The notes: generated from the sequence alone by a model not told the origin. 64,000 nucleotides of DNA from Paenibacillus andongensis (GCF_025369935.1 NZ_CP104467.1:3045001-3109000), one strand, 5' to 3'; shown: positions 9,261 to 16,880, counted from the stretch's first letter. Made by a program: numbers and translations.

Positions 9261-9488
9261 TTATACATTATCAAGGAGCTGCCGCGGCGGCTCTTTTTTT
9301 GACCACATAAGACCGCGCTTAGCCAAGCTAGGCACAACTAATATCAAAGAGGCGGCGAAATACATAGGAAGATACTCGGCAAGACCTGCCAGTGCGGAAT
9401 ATTGAATTGTGAGTAACTGCTCAACCGTCCATTTCGTGTCGATTCCCGTATAGCCGCTCCTTCTGCCAAGTAGCCAAATATGTAATGT
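9261..9488 (-). pseudogene. Remnant of a membrane-protein gene
   Basis: The minus strand is open for 75 codons between stops at 9489-9491 and 9261-9263 but contains no usable start codon. The translation has protein-like composition: a WTVEQLLTIQYSALAGLAEY segment, then a membrane helix (YLPMYFAASLILVVPSLAKR). The frame runs on into the terminator at 9276-9300, so the original end is gone. I do not recognise the family. It is most likely a decayed 3' fragment; a chance open frame is possible. Confidence 0.35.
9276..9300 (+). terminator. Rho-independent terminator
   Basis: Stem of eight pairs (GAGCTGCC/GGCGGCTC, one G-U) with a tiny GC loop, followed by a T run. It lies 73 bp after the phosphatase-fold gene and ends the first sugar locus. 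Confidence 0.8.
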
Positions 9489-9554
9489 TCACCAACCTGT
9501 GAACCTATTCTTGATTATCTACCTGCCCACGCATCAACTTTTTACTATACCCTC
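9487..9554 (+). repeat. Hairpin-tail direct repeat, copy 1
   Basis: A short inverted repeat (GTTCAC, six-base loop, GTGAAC; 9487-9504) is followed 12 bases later by a conserved tail at 9517-9554 with the pattern ATCTAC-TGCC-CGCA-CA-TTTTTA-TATA-CCTC. The tail agrees closely with copy 2 at 9934-9972. The element is not one I recognise. Confidence 0.55.
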
Positions 9555-9660
9555 ATGCAATAGCGGAGCACGTCAATATCATGGCCTCTCTTAGGCAAGC
9601 CGTACTCCTAGTTCCTCTATCTATATCCCAAATTCGACACGCACCTGGCATCAACAGATG

Positions 9661-9845
9661 TTTGCGGAACGTAGAAGCCTTATTTTGCTCAAAACTGCGT
9701 ATATCACGGTTTTGCGGAACGAGGAGCCTCTATTTCCCACTTTTGGGGTGTAAAAGCAGGTAAAACACCAAAATAGCGCACCCTCGTTCCGCTTGCCAGC
9801 CCTACATCGGCATAATCAACGAAATAGCGCCCTCTTGTTCCCCGT
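9661..9845. repeat. Cluster of four GCGGAACG intergenic repeats
   Basis: Two forward copies (9661-9686 and 9711-9736, pattern TTTGCGGAACG-N5-GCC..TATTT) are followed by two inverted copies (9771-9793 and 9822-9845, pattern AAATAGCGC-N3-CTCGTTCCGC and a degenerate form). Starts are about 50 bp apart within each pair. As the halves are in opposite orientation, the cluster could fold into a long imperfect stem. A dispersed REP-like or MITE-like intergenic element is likely. Confidence 0.6.
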
Positions 9846-9899
9846 GAACCTCAAATTAGCAGCTTTTATGTTAGAAATCACTCCACAGAGTATAGATTC

Positions 9900-9972
9900 G
9901 GTCAGCTGTTTATCAGTAACTGACCAGATTTCTATCTACTTGCCATCGCACCAAGCTTTTTATTATAGCCTC
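9900..9972 (+). repeat. Hairpin-tail direct repeat, copy 2
   Basis: GGTCAG (9900-9905) pairs with CTGACC (9920-9925); eight bases later the tail 9934-9972 repeats the order ATCTAC-TGCC-CGCA-CA-TTTTTA-TATA-CCTC of copy 1. The stem sequences differ between copies but the pairing is kept, which suggests that structure matters. The two copies are about 415 bp apart in the same orientation and enclose four GCGGAACG repeats. Confidence 0.55.
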
Positions 9973-10124
9973 CAAAAAGTGGAGTAAAAGGTGTAAATAA
10001 GATTACAAATCTGTCCGAAGATCAGATCAAGCAACTCGATTTGGGGAAACTGCGACTCCCGTAATTTCAACCATATTATGGTAAAATAATAGGGAGAATT
10101 TCATTAGAAGAGGAGAGGTTTGAA

Positions 10125-10295
10125 TTGATATTTTCAAAAAATAATTTTTATGGGATATATGCGGTCATATTAGCGATAGTATCGATGTTCACACAAGAAA
10201 TAATCACGTTTATTATGCTTGGATTCGTTTTCATGGCCTTGTTGAATATTAATACTACGCTGCAAAAGATTCTTGAAAAATTAACTAAAAACTAA
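10125..10295 (+). CDS. Small membrane protein (56 aa), unknown function
   Basis: TTG start with AGGAGAGG six bases upstream (10111-10118). The product MIFSKNNFYGIYAVILAIVS continues through one or two hydrophobic stretches (about residues 9-42) to a polar tail INTTLQKILEKLTKN. The good ribosome site and membrane-plus-amphipathic layout support a real gene; the family is not recognised. It stands alone inside the repeat-rich interval. Confidence 0.6.
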   Translation: MIFSKNNFYGIYAVILAIVSMFTQEIITFIMLGFVFMALLNINTTLQKILEKLTKN

Positions 10296-10594
10296 GGAGA
10301 TCTTAACAGCTGAGCGTTCTGATTTGTCTAAGGCAATTGACCTATTTGACGCGCTCGTCCGTGAAACGGCAGAGATTGCTTCGTAAAGTTAACTTCGCTT
10401 TCACTGCGGCCCCCTAATTTTGATGTAGAAAATGCATGATTACTCGCCAGACGAGTCGCTCCAGGTTTCCCAAAATAACGCATCGACGTTCCGCGTAACC
10501 GCTTATTGGAGGTCTAGTAATTACTTAAAGAATTTATAGTCCAAGTATAGAATCGGCATATTTATCCAAACTATGGTTGATGGAGGTGATCAAT
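10296..10594 (+). other. Intergenic stretch with a possible gene remnant and one dispersed repeat
   Basis: After the 56-aa gene a second frame is open from 10285 to a stop at 10384-10386 and reads LTAERSDLSKAIDLFDALVR, then ETAEIAS. It looks like a helical C-terminus but has no start codon or ribosome site. A single copy of the GCGGAACG repeat (inverted orientation) lies at 10472-10495. Nothing else is recognisable before the ribosome site at 10583. Confidence 0.4.
10472..10495 (-). repeat. Isolated copy of the GCGGAACG repeat
   Basis: AAAATAACGCATCGACGTTC followed by CGCG; its reverse complement matches the four copies at 9661-9845 (GCGGAACG, a variable core, GC then TATTTT). It shows the repeat is dispersed, not only clustered. 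Confidence 0.5.
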
Positions 10595-10753
10595 TTGAAA
10601 GACAGGACCCAAGCCAACCATAACGAGCCGACAATTGCACCGGGTATGAACACGCATGATCCCCTTGAGAAAAAAGCAACGGAAGAAGATATCGAAAAGG
10701 GCGACGCGACTTCAGTGACTCGATTATATTTGGATCGTACACCTGAAGACTAA
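10595..10753 (+). CDS. Small hydrophilic protein (52 aa), unknown function
   Basis: TTG start placed six bases after GGAGGTGA (10582-10589), a near-perfect Shine-Dalgarno site. The product MKDRTQANHNEPTIAPGMNT continues with a highly charged, probably disordered chain (EKKATEEDIEKGDATSVTRL) and no membrane segment. Such short acidic proteins are common in sporeformers, but I cannot place this one in a family. The ribosome site is the main support. Confidence 0.6.
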   Translation: MKDRTQANHNEPTIAPGMNTHDPLEKKATEEDIEKGDATSVTRLYLDRTPED

Positions 10754-10852
10754 TAACTATCGGAACTTCGCCTAAAGAACATAAATCTCTTTGGGGGTAT
10801 AGATTTGACAATTAGTACTAAGCTTAAGACCGAATAAGTTAAATTTCATTCT

Positions 10853-10883
10853 CCCATTGGCCGAAATGGCTAACGGGATTTTG
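10853..10883 (+). terminator. Weak terminator-like hairpin
   Basis: CCCATTGGCC pairs with GGCTAACGGG across a short loop with one mismatch and one G-U, followed by ATTTTG. It lies about 100 bp after the 52-aa gene. Confidence 0.45.
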
Positions 10884-10929
10884 TTATATCAAAGATAAAA
10901 GACAAACAAGCGGAAAGGTGGACTACTAC

Positions 10930-10971
10930 ATGATTAGCATCCTATCTCTAAGAAATGGACGAATATGCTGA
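10930..10971 (+). CDS. Possible 13-codon leader ORF ahead of the DUF2238 gene
   Basis: ATG at 10930 with AAAGGTGG upstream encodes MISILSLRNGRIC and stops at 10969-10971, overlapping the ATG of the DUF2238 gene at 10965 by seven bases. The downstream gene has no good ribosome site of its own, so translation through this short frame could deliver ribosomes to it. This is inference from spacing only; an alternative is an unannotated frameshift. Confidence 0.35.
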   Translation: MISILSLRNGRIC

Positions 10972-11612
10972 CGAACCCGAACATACCATTTTCCCGCAAC
11001 TGGCTTTTGCACTTGATGATCGTCGTGTTTGCTGTGTATTGGGGATTCACGGCCATCTCACCGACTGATCGGATTCAATGGATCATGGAGAGCATACTCC
11101 CTGTTATCGTCGTGTTTGTTCTCGCTTTCACTTATAAAGTATTCCGGTTCTCTAATACTTCCTATTTACTCATGTTTATTTTTCTTTGCTTACATACCTA
11201 CGGGGCTCATTATACGTACCAGGGCACACCTTTCGACATGTGGCTGAAAGCTTCGTATCATACCCAGAGAAGCTATTACGATCGAGTCGTTCATTTCGCA
11301 TTCGGTTTGTTCTGGGGGTATCCATTCCGTGAATTGCTAACCCGGGCCGCCGCACAGCGTGGTTTTTGGTCTTATGCCATTCCCGCGGCAGTCGTTTTCA
11401 GTTGCAGTGCCTGCTTCGAAATCATAGAGATGGTGGCTGCATTTGTAGCTGGTCAAAAGGGAGAAGCATATGTCGGGCTGCAAGGTGATTGCTTTGATAC
11501 TCAAAAAGATATGGGACTTGGATTAATTGGAGCGATTATTTCAATGGGCATGCTTGCTTGGTTTCATCATAGACATCGTACTGATGATGATAAACCGTTA
11601 AAAAGGCATTGA
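10965..11612 (+). CDS. DUF2238 (YjdF-like) integral membrane protein
   Basis: 215-residue membrane protein with about six hydrophobic segments (residues 12-30, 38-58, 63-82, 108-124, 136-155, 183-203). The conserved polar motifs of the DUF2238 family are present: HTYGAHYTY (about 77-85), YDRVVHFAFG (about 105-114), CFEIIEM (about 149-155) and GDCFDTQKDM (about 174-183). No reaction is known for the family. It lies between a possible leader frame and a 200-bp gap before the MFS gene, and appears monocistronic. Confidence 0.85.
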   Translation: MLTNPNIPFSRNWLLHLMIVVFAVYWGFTAISPTDRIQWIMESILPVIVVFVLAFTYKVFRFSNTSYLLMFIFLCLHTYGAHYTYQGTPFDMWLKASYHTQRSYYDRVVHFAFGLFWGYPFRELLTRAAAQRGFWSYAIPAAVVFSCSACFEIIEMVAAFVAGQKGEAYVGLQGDCFDTQKDMGLGLIGAIISMGMLAWFHHRHRTDDDKPLKRH

Positions 11613-11701
11613 AAATCAGCTCAAATAATCACATTGACGCGCCATGCTTCCCAACTTATGATGGGGATAACCATAATCTGAATGAAAGGAGAGACCTCAC
11701 G

Positions 11702-11731
11702 ATGATAGCTTTCGCACGACCTCCCTGCTAA
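11702..11731 (+). CDS. Candidate leader peptide MIAFARPPC
   Basis: A nine-codon frame starts at 11702 behind a strong AAAGGAGAG ribosome site and ends in TAA, 84 bp before the MFS exporter. A strong ribosome site on such a short frame, followed by overlapping inverted repeats and a masked exporter ribosome site, resembles the leader peptides that control antibiotic-resistance genes by attenuation. No experimental or homology support is available. Confidence 0.4.
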   Translation: MIAFARPPC

Positions 11732-11764
11732 GACGTAACCGCTAGTCCATCGCGAGCGCCCCCT

Positions 11765-11814
11765 GATTTGATTGAGCTCAATAAGCCAATCAGATTTAGG
11801 AGAGGAGCTCCTTC
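11765..11814 (+). promoter_or_regulatory. Competing inverted repeats masking the MFS ribosome site
   Basis: CTGATT (11763-11768) can pair with AATCAG (11788-11793), and TGATTG with CAATCA in a competing fold. AGGAG at 11798-11802, the apparent ribosome site, is complementary to CTCCT at 11808-11812 across a five-base loop. The region could switch between a form that hides and a form that frees the ribosome site. Confidence 0.4.
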
Positions 11815-12993
11815 ATGGACTACACAGCCAATCTTACCAAACTATTTGCGCTCCGCTTCTTTTCCAGCCTTATCCCAGCCTACGTTATCGAGAGGCTATT
11901 CTGGGAGGAGCGGGGTATGACCATTCAGATGGTCGTGTTTACCGAAATTATTTACGCCCTGACCATCGTCCTTCTGGAGATTCCGACCGGCATTATGGCC
12001 GACAAGTGGGGCCGAAAAAGAATGCTAGTACTAAGCGCTATGCTAAGGTGCAGTGAGTTTCTGATTCTACTTTATGCGACGGAATTCTGGCACTTTGCCT
12101 TGGTTGTTTTCTTGGCGGGCGTAAGTAGATCGGCCAGCAGCGGCTCAGAAAATGCCTTGCTTTACGATTCCTTAAAGCTGCAAGGGAAGGCTTCTACGTT
12201 CGAAAAACAACTGGGCAGATTGAATGCCTGCGACTTCGCATCCGCCATACTCGCCGCCCTGTGCGGAAGCTTGCTTGCAAGTAAATTCAGCCTCGAGCTG
12301 AACTACTGGATATCGCTCGGGAGCACACTAATCGCCTTTGCGCTCTCATTGTTATTGATCGAGCCTGCTGCTGGTTCAGAAGATAGTTCTGTCGAGGAAG
12401 CAATTCCTTTCAAGACATATATGGCTATGTCCCTGCGGTTTTTTCGAACAAACCCTAGTGTCTCTATAGTGTTGCTTTCAGCCATGGTGACAGGCGCTGC
12501 GCTGGGCTATATTTATGAGTTCTGGCAGTTATACGTAAGCAGACTGGGCATTCCGGTTATATATTTCGGCGTATTATCAGCCGCGATCATGCTGCTGCAG
12601 CTTCCTGGCAATCTGATGGCACACGTGCTGATTCGTTGGTTCAGCTATAAAGCGCTGATTTTCATGATTATGGCTGTATTCGCCGTCGGCTTTACTTATG
12701 TTGCCATTAGCAAGGATTTCATCGGCCTAACAGCGATGCTTTTCATTTGCTTGTTCTCTGGGGTGATGGAGCCAATCGCCTCTGGCTACTTGCATCACCG
12801 AACTAATTCCTCTATGCGGGCAACGATCGATTCTTTCCAATCGTTAGGGGAGAATCTTGTGCATACTCTCGCAGGTCTTGGTTTCGGCTACTTCGCCTCA
12901 AAATATGACGTATTCGGCGGCTATGGTTTTATTGCGCTATTGTGTTATGCTTTTCTTGTTTGGTTCATTGGAGCATCCCGTAAAATCGAATAA
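11815..12993 (+). CDS. Major facilitator superfamily transporter
   Basis: 392-residue protein with about twelve hydrophobic segments. The MFS motif A appears between helices 2 and 3 as GIMADKWGRKRMLV (about residues 59-72), and the sequence follows the drug-efflux-like subgroup (RFFSSLIPAYVIE at the start; repeated GxxxG-rich helices). It probably exports a drug or metabolite in exchange for protons. Start ATG at 11815 follows AGGAG. The upstream leader-like region suggests inducible expression. The substrate is unknown. Confidence 0.85.
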   Translation: MDYTANLTKLFALRFFSSLIPAYVIERLFWEERGMTIQMVVFTEIIYALTIVLLEIPTGIMADKWGRKRMLVLSAMLRCSEFLILLYATEFWHFALVVFLAGVSRSASSGSENALLYDSLKLQGKASTFEKQLGRLNACDFASAILAALCGSLLASKFSLELNYWISLGSTLIAFALSLLLIEPAAGSEDSSVEEAIPFKTYMAMSLRFFRTNPSVSIVLLSAMVTGAALGYIYEFWQLYVSRLGIPVIYFGVLSAAIMLLQLPGNLMAHVLIRWFSYKALIFMIMAVFAVGFTYVAISKDFIGLTAMLFICLFSGVMEPIASGYLHHRTNSSMRATIDSFQSLGENLVHTLAGLGFGYFASKYDVFGGYGFIALLCYAFLVWFIGASRKIE

Positions 12994-13011
12994 TTAACAC
13001 CATGAAGCAAG

Positions 13012-13044
13012 AGACGGCGGCCCTTATTGGCTGTCGTCTTTTTC
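13012..13044 (+). terminator. Rho-independent terminator of the MFS gene
   Basis: AGACGGCGGCC pairs with GGCTGTCGTCT (two G-U) around a CTTATT loop, followed by five T residues, 18 bp after the stop codon. Confidence 0.85.
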
Positions 13045-13073
13045 TGTTTTATAAGCTTGGACGATGTAGTTTA

Positions 13074-13102
13074 TTGACGGGACGAAGTTGTCGCGGTAAA
13101 GT
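13074..13102 (+). promoter_or_regulatory. Putative sigma-A promoter of the rhamnose mutarotase gene
   Basis: TTGACG (13074-13079), a 17-bp spacer, and TAAAGT (13097-13102), located about 37 bp before the ATG. Confidence 0.5.
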
Positions 13103-13138
13103 ACAATTAATTGCATGTTAAGGGGGAAGGGTGACCAT

Positions 13139-13465
13139 ATGACGAATAGTGGGAAATTCGCATGGACATGGACCATTCGTGAAGAAGATTTAGAGGAATA
13201 CGTGACTATGCATCTGGCTCCATGGCCGGAAATTATGGAAGAGCACACGAAAGCCGGGATTAGGGATTACTCGATCTTTCAAAATGGCGCACAATTTTTT
13301 TATTGCTTCTTGTGTGATGATGTGGAAGCTGCTTTCGTGTATTTAGCAGAAAGCGAAGTTTGTAATCGATGGAATGCGATTACTTCGAAGATGGTCGTTG
13401 GTTCCTTCGACTTCCGTGAAGCAGTGCCAATTCAACCGATGCGTGAAGTGTTTTATTTGAAATAG
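13139..13465 (+). CDS. rhaM: L-rhamnose mutarotase
   Basis: Interconverts the alpha and beta anomers of L-rhamnose in the cytoplasm. 108 residues from the ATG at 13139, close to the usual 104. Family landmarks are visible: the motif HLAPWPEIMEEHTKAGIRDY (about 24-43, containing the catalytic-region His and the WPE signature), CFLCDDVEAAF, RWNAITSKM and the terminal REVFYLK, equivalent to EVFYLP in known enzymes. Start chosen because AAGGGGGAAGGG lies upstream; an in-frame ATG at 13115 precedes that site. No other rhamnose genes are in the window, so it stands alone. Its stop codon lies inside the palindrome at 13462. Confidence 0.85.
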   Translation: MTNSGKFAWTWTIREEDLEEYVTMHLAPWPEIMEEHTKAGIRDYSIFQNGAQFFYCFLCDDVEAAFVYLAESEVCNRWNAITSKMVVGSFDFREAVPIQPMREVFYLK

Positions 13466-13519
13466 ATAGAAGAAGAGCCTTAGGAAGCAGCTGCTTCCTA
13501 AGGCTCTTCTTCTATCTAT
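13462..13519. terminator. 58-bp perfect palindrome, bidirectional terminator between convergent genes
   Basis: Two 29-base arms meet without spacer at 13490/13491 (GGAAGCAG|CTGCTTCC at the centre, ATAGATAGAAG at the outer end) and are fully complementary. The stop codon of rhaM (13463-13465) is in the left arm; the stop of the sensor kinase on the minus strand (13519-13521) touches the right arm. Without a long T run it is an unusual terminator, but the CTTCTTCTATC flank is pyrimidine-rich on both strands. Confidence 0.7.
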
Positions 13520-15318
13520 CAAAGTATCTCTGATCCCGATGTTGCCGGAATCGTAATTTCCACTTCCGTACCCTCGCCGGGAACGCTTCGATACGTTAAA
13601 TTCGCAGGCTCGCCGAAATAGTGGCGAATGCGTTCGATAACGTTTTTGACGCCGTATCCGCTGCCGCTAATTTTGCTGCGGCTCGTGCCCGTCATAATGT
13701 CCTCGACCTGGGTGGCGCGCATGCCGACTCCGTCGTCTTTGACAATAAGGTGAATGTTATCATTTACCCTTGCGCCGCTAATCGTAATCGTACCTTCACG
13801 GTGAGTACGGCCAAGAATACCGTGAAGGATCGCATTTTCTACGATGGGCTGCAGCGTAATCTTCGGAATCGCGCAATCTAACAGCTCCTCAGGCACATGG
13901 ATCTGAAAATCGATCTTATTTTCAAATCGGATATTCTGAATCTGTACGTAAAAAGAAACATGCTTTAATTCCTCGCGGAGCGAAATAATATCTTTCCCGC
14001 TGCTTAAGCTTACTTTGTAGAAACGGGCAAGGGCCTTGACGACCTTTTTGATGTCCGTGTTAAGACCGCTGTCAGCCATCCAGTTAATGAGATCGAGCGT
14101 ATTATACAGGAAGTGAGGATTGATTTGCGATTGAAGTGCTTTCAGCTCCGCATTTTTCACTTCTTGTCCTAATCGATAATGCTCCTTATTCATAGAGCTA
14201 ATTTGTTCAATCATGTAGTTGTAGGTCTGAATCAGCTCTCCAATTTCATCTTTACCTTGCGTCTGAGCCAGTGCGATTAAATTACCTTTCTGTACATCTC
14301 GCAAACGGCTTGTTAATTGTGAAATGCGCCGTGTGACCGAGAAGGAGAACAAATAGGCCAACAGGTAAGCAATTCCACTTACAATAAGCAAAATAACAAG
14401 CAAGTCATTGCGCAACTCATGGCTCTGTTGAACGACTTCATCTAGTGGAATAACCGTCACCATGCCCCAATTCGATGGGAGCTGCCGGTATAAATAGTAG
14501 TTATTATTGCTTTGCCAATTCATCGTGACCGCGTCGCTTGCAATATCCGGCAGGGTAAAGTCCAGGTCGGTAAGAGTTATAGGTTCAGATGCAAGTACGA
14601 TCTGATGGTTCTGGTCGACTAAGAAAGTGGCGCTTTTCTTCACCACGTTGGCTTTTTTAAGCATAGAGCGCAGTGTCTCCGCCTGTACATCCACACGCAG
14701 CTGACCGATGGGCACCGAATAATTATTTGGATCCAGAATGCTTCTAACCACATAGAGGGAAGAGTTATCATGGGTAGCTTGAGAACCTAACTCTGGTGGC
14801 GAGCACCATAAATATTTGGCATGCAGTTCATTTAATCGAGCAAAGCAAGGGCTGTCAACCGTCTGGTCGAGAGGCAAGAAATTCTCCGATTCGTTGGCGA
14901 AAATAAACGCCTTCGGCACATAGAGGATAACCCGTGAAATATCAAGACTGTCCTGCATGGATCGGAGGAGCTGCTTCAGATTACTGTAATCTTGCAGCTC
15001 ACGATTAATATTCTGCGTGATACTCGTGTCCATTAAGATATCAGAGATGGTGGTGTTCGATACCAGAATATTCGTCGTTTCGGCAATCCGCTGTACGCGG
15101 TAACTGAGGAACGAATACGTTTGGTCGAAGCCCTGCTTAGCCGAATACGTCACATGATTAATGATGATGGCAGACATTTTATCCGAAGCAATGAATTGAT
15201 AGAAGCCAAGCGGAATCATGATCAGCAGCAAATAAGTAACCATGATTTTATGCCGCAATTTCGCGTTGTACAGCCATTTGCGTATCGTTTGAATCAAAGT
15301 AAACATCATAATTGGCAT
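13519..15318 (-). CDS. YesM-type sensor histidine kinase
   Basis: Membrane sensor of a two-component system. 599 residues: membrane segment near 24-43, extracellular Cache-like domain to about 303, second segment near 305-327, HAMP (about 325-380), His_kinase domain with QSQINPHFLYNTLDL (phospho-acceptor His402) and a C-terminal ATPase with VKDDGVGM and GSGYGVKNV. The ATG at 15318 is very close to GGGAG; the in-frame ATG at 15309 has better spacing and may be the true start. It overlaps the response-regulator gene by 13 bp. It most likely controls the divergent LplB-type transporter at 17.1 kb. Confidence 0.92.
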   Translation of the reverse strand: MPIMMFTLIQTIRKWLYNAKLRHKIMVTYLLLIMIPLGFYQFIASDKMSAIIINHVTYSAKQGFDQTYSFLSYRVQRIAETTNILVSNTTISDILMDTSITQNINRELQDYSNLKQLLRSMQDSLDISRVILYVPKAFIFANESENFLPLDQTVDSPCFARLNELHAKYLWCSPPELGSQATHDNSSLYVVRSILDPNNYSVPIGQLRVDVQAETLRSMLKKANVVKKSATFLVDQNHQIVLASEPITLTDLDFTLPDIASDAVTMNWQSNNNYYLYRQLPSNWGMVTVIPLDEVVQQSHELRNDLLVILLIVSGIAYLLAYLFSFSVTRRISQLTSRLRDVQKGNLIALAQTQGKDEIGELIQTYNYMIEQISSMNKEHYRLGQEVKNAELKALQSQINPHFLYNTLDLINWMADSGLNTDIKKVVKALARFYKVSLSSGKDIISLREELKHVSFYVQIQNIRFENKIDFQIHVPEELLDCAIPKITLQPIVENAILHGILGRTHREGTITISGARVNDNIHLIVKDDGVGMRATQVEDIMTGTSRSKISGSGYGVKNVIERIRHYFGEPANLTYRSVPGEGTEVEITIPATSGSEIL

Positions 15319-16880
15319 CGCTCCCGGTACTCGGAAGGTGTCATCCCCGTAGATTTGCGGAATATTTTCGCGAAATGCTCCCCGTCTTTAAACCCCACCT
15401 GTGAAGCGACGTCAAGCACTTTCAAACGATTATTTCGGAGCAAATCCTTCGCCTTTTCCATTCGGTATTCGGTGACGTACTGCTTAATGGTTTTGCCAGT
15501 TGCTTCTTTGAAAATTGAGATGAGATGCGAGGCAGTCATTTGCATATGATCACTGACATCTTGAACAGACAAGTTATCCTCAGCAAAATGCTGATGAATG
15601 TAACGAATGATCCGCGAGCTGGCAGATGACATGCTTCCGTTCCCGCGTTCCCTGAAGGCTTGCTTCAGTTCATCCAGCTTCTGGGTGATCACCTGATGGA
15701 TATCATCTAGGAAGTGACATTCCAGAATAAGCTTCCACGGCACATTACTTTCTTCCGAGACATCGAACAGGATGACATTTCGGCTGCGAGCAAATTTGTC
15801 CATTTCCAAAGCAAAACGATAATAAAGCTCTTTGACGCTGACGATTAGCGTTCCAGGATGCTGGTGAATGTCTGTGGTGACCGTGCTCAACATACGGGAA
15901 ATGTCCTCAAAGTTTTCCTCAATAAGTGCTTCTTGAAACCTGTTGACTAACTCAGCCGGCACTTGATAATGATCAGAATGCATTTCGCTGCCATAATTGT
16001 CATGCAGAATGACGGAACATGGTTTATGAAAAAATGATTCCTGAAGACGAAGGACAGCACTTGTGTACGACTCCTGCAGCCGTTTAACCGTTGGCACTAT
16101 TTTTCCTGCGGCAATGGAGAAGGAATGAAATTCCTTTTTTAAGGCAGAAGAGAGCTCGTAACAAACGTGATGCAAACCACTGCTTCCTAAAGGCTCTATG
16201 CCGCTCGAAAATAAATGAAGGATGACATGATTGTCATCTTTCAGCGCATACAAGTAGGGATTTTCGAAGGTGGTCATTGCTGATTCAAGTGTGGAACTGA
16301 TGATTTCTTTGGATGGTTGCGGCGTGATTAGCTTGGCCATGATCGTAACGGCAGGAGCCTGAAGTGATGCCTCGAATCCAACGGCCATCAGTCGCTTAAC
16401 TAGCAATTTTTCGTCAAATCCCCCGCGAATGAGCTGGAGAGCTGCTTCTTGCTTGATATAGCTCTTATTATCTCTGGCTACCGCATCGTTCGCCAAGTGC
16501 CGCTGCTCTTCCAAGCAAATAGCTATTGCGCTTCGCAACGCTTCTTCCAGCTCCTCGATATCAATCGGCTTCTCCACATAGCTGACCGCTTTCAACGATA
16601 TCGCTGCTTTTAAGTAATCTTTATCCGCGTAACCGCTCATAAAAACAATTTTACACAAAGGATACTTCCGGCGAAGGTGCGTAGCCAGCTCAATACCATC
16701 CATGCGCGGCATGCGAATATCCGTCAGCACAATATCGGGCTGAAATTGCTCAGCGATAGCAACCGCTTCTAGTCCATCGACCGCTTCGACAAGCTCGGTA
16801 ATCCCGAGTTCTCCCCATGCAATCGATTTACGAATACCTTCTCTCGTGAATTTTTCATCCTCTGCGAAAAGAAGTTTCAT
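15306..16880 (-). CDS. YesN-type response regulator with AraC DNA-binding domain
   Basis: 524 residues. Receiver domain at 1-120 with FAEDE, phospho-acceptor Asp54 in LTDIRMPRMDG and the conserved Lys in YVEKPI; long central linker; C-terminal AraC HTH (about 420-524) with LSVQDVSDHMQMTASHLISI and GFKDGEHFAKIFRKSTGMTP, a canonical YesN ending. The ATG at 16880 is preceded by GGGGGCG; the TTG at 16898 has none, so the shorter form is used here. First gene of the pair, transcribed away from the transporter genes with a 186-bp shared intergenic region where its binding site probably lies. Confidence 0.92.
   Translation of the reverse strand: MKLLFAEDEKFTREGIRKSIAWGELGITELVEAVDGLEAVAIAEQFQPDIVLTDIRMPRMDGIELATHLRRKYPLCKIVFMSGYADKDYLKAAISLKAVSYVEKPIDIEELEEALRSAIAICLEEQRHLANDAVARDNKSYIKQEAALQLIRGGFDEKLLVKRLMAVGFEASLQAPAVTIMAKLITPQPSKEIISSTLESAMTTFENPYLYALKDDNHVILHLFSSGIEPLGSSGLHHVCYELSSALKKEFHSFSIAAGKIVPTVKRLQESYTSAVLRLQESFFHKPCSVILHDNYGSEMHSDHYQVPAELVNRFQEALIEENFEDISRMLSTVTTDIHQHPGTLIVSVKELYYRFALEMDKFARSRNVILFDVSEESNVPWKLILECHFLDDIHQVITQKLDELKQAFRERGNGSMSSASSRIIRYIHQHFAEDNLSVQDVSDHMQMTASHLISIFKEATGKTIKQYVTEYRMEKAKDLLRNNRLKVLDVASQVGFKDGEHFAKIFRKSTGMTPSEYRERCQL

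Larger units (their letters stand above)
9204..10124. other. Gene-poor, repeat-rich interval
   Basis: About 920 bp without an intact gene. It holds the terminator at 9276, the membrane-protein remnant on the minus strand, four copies of a GCGGAACG repeat (two in each orientation), and two copies of a hairpin-plus-tail direct repeat at 9487 and 9900. Short open frames at 9581-9763 and 9793-9987 lie across these repeats, lack ribosome sites, and are not regarded as genes. It looks like an insertion and decay zone between functional loci. Confidence 0.6.

Noticed and set aside
9581..9987. Two plus-strand open frames of 60-64 codons
   Set aside because: They run across the repeats, have no ribosome site, and low-complexity translations.
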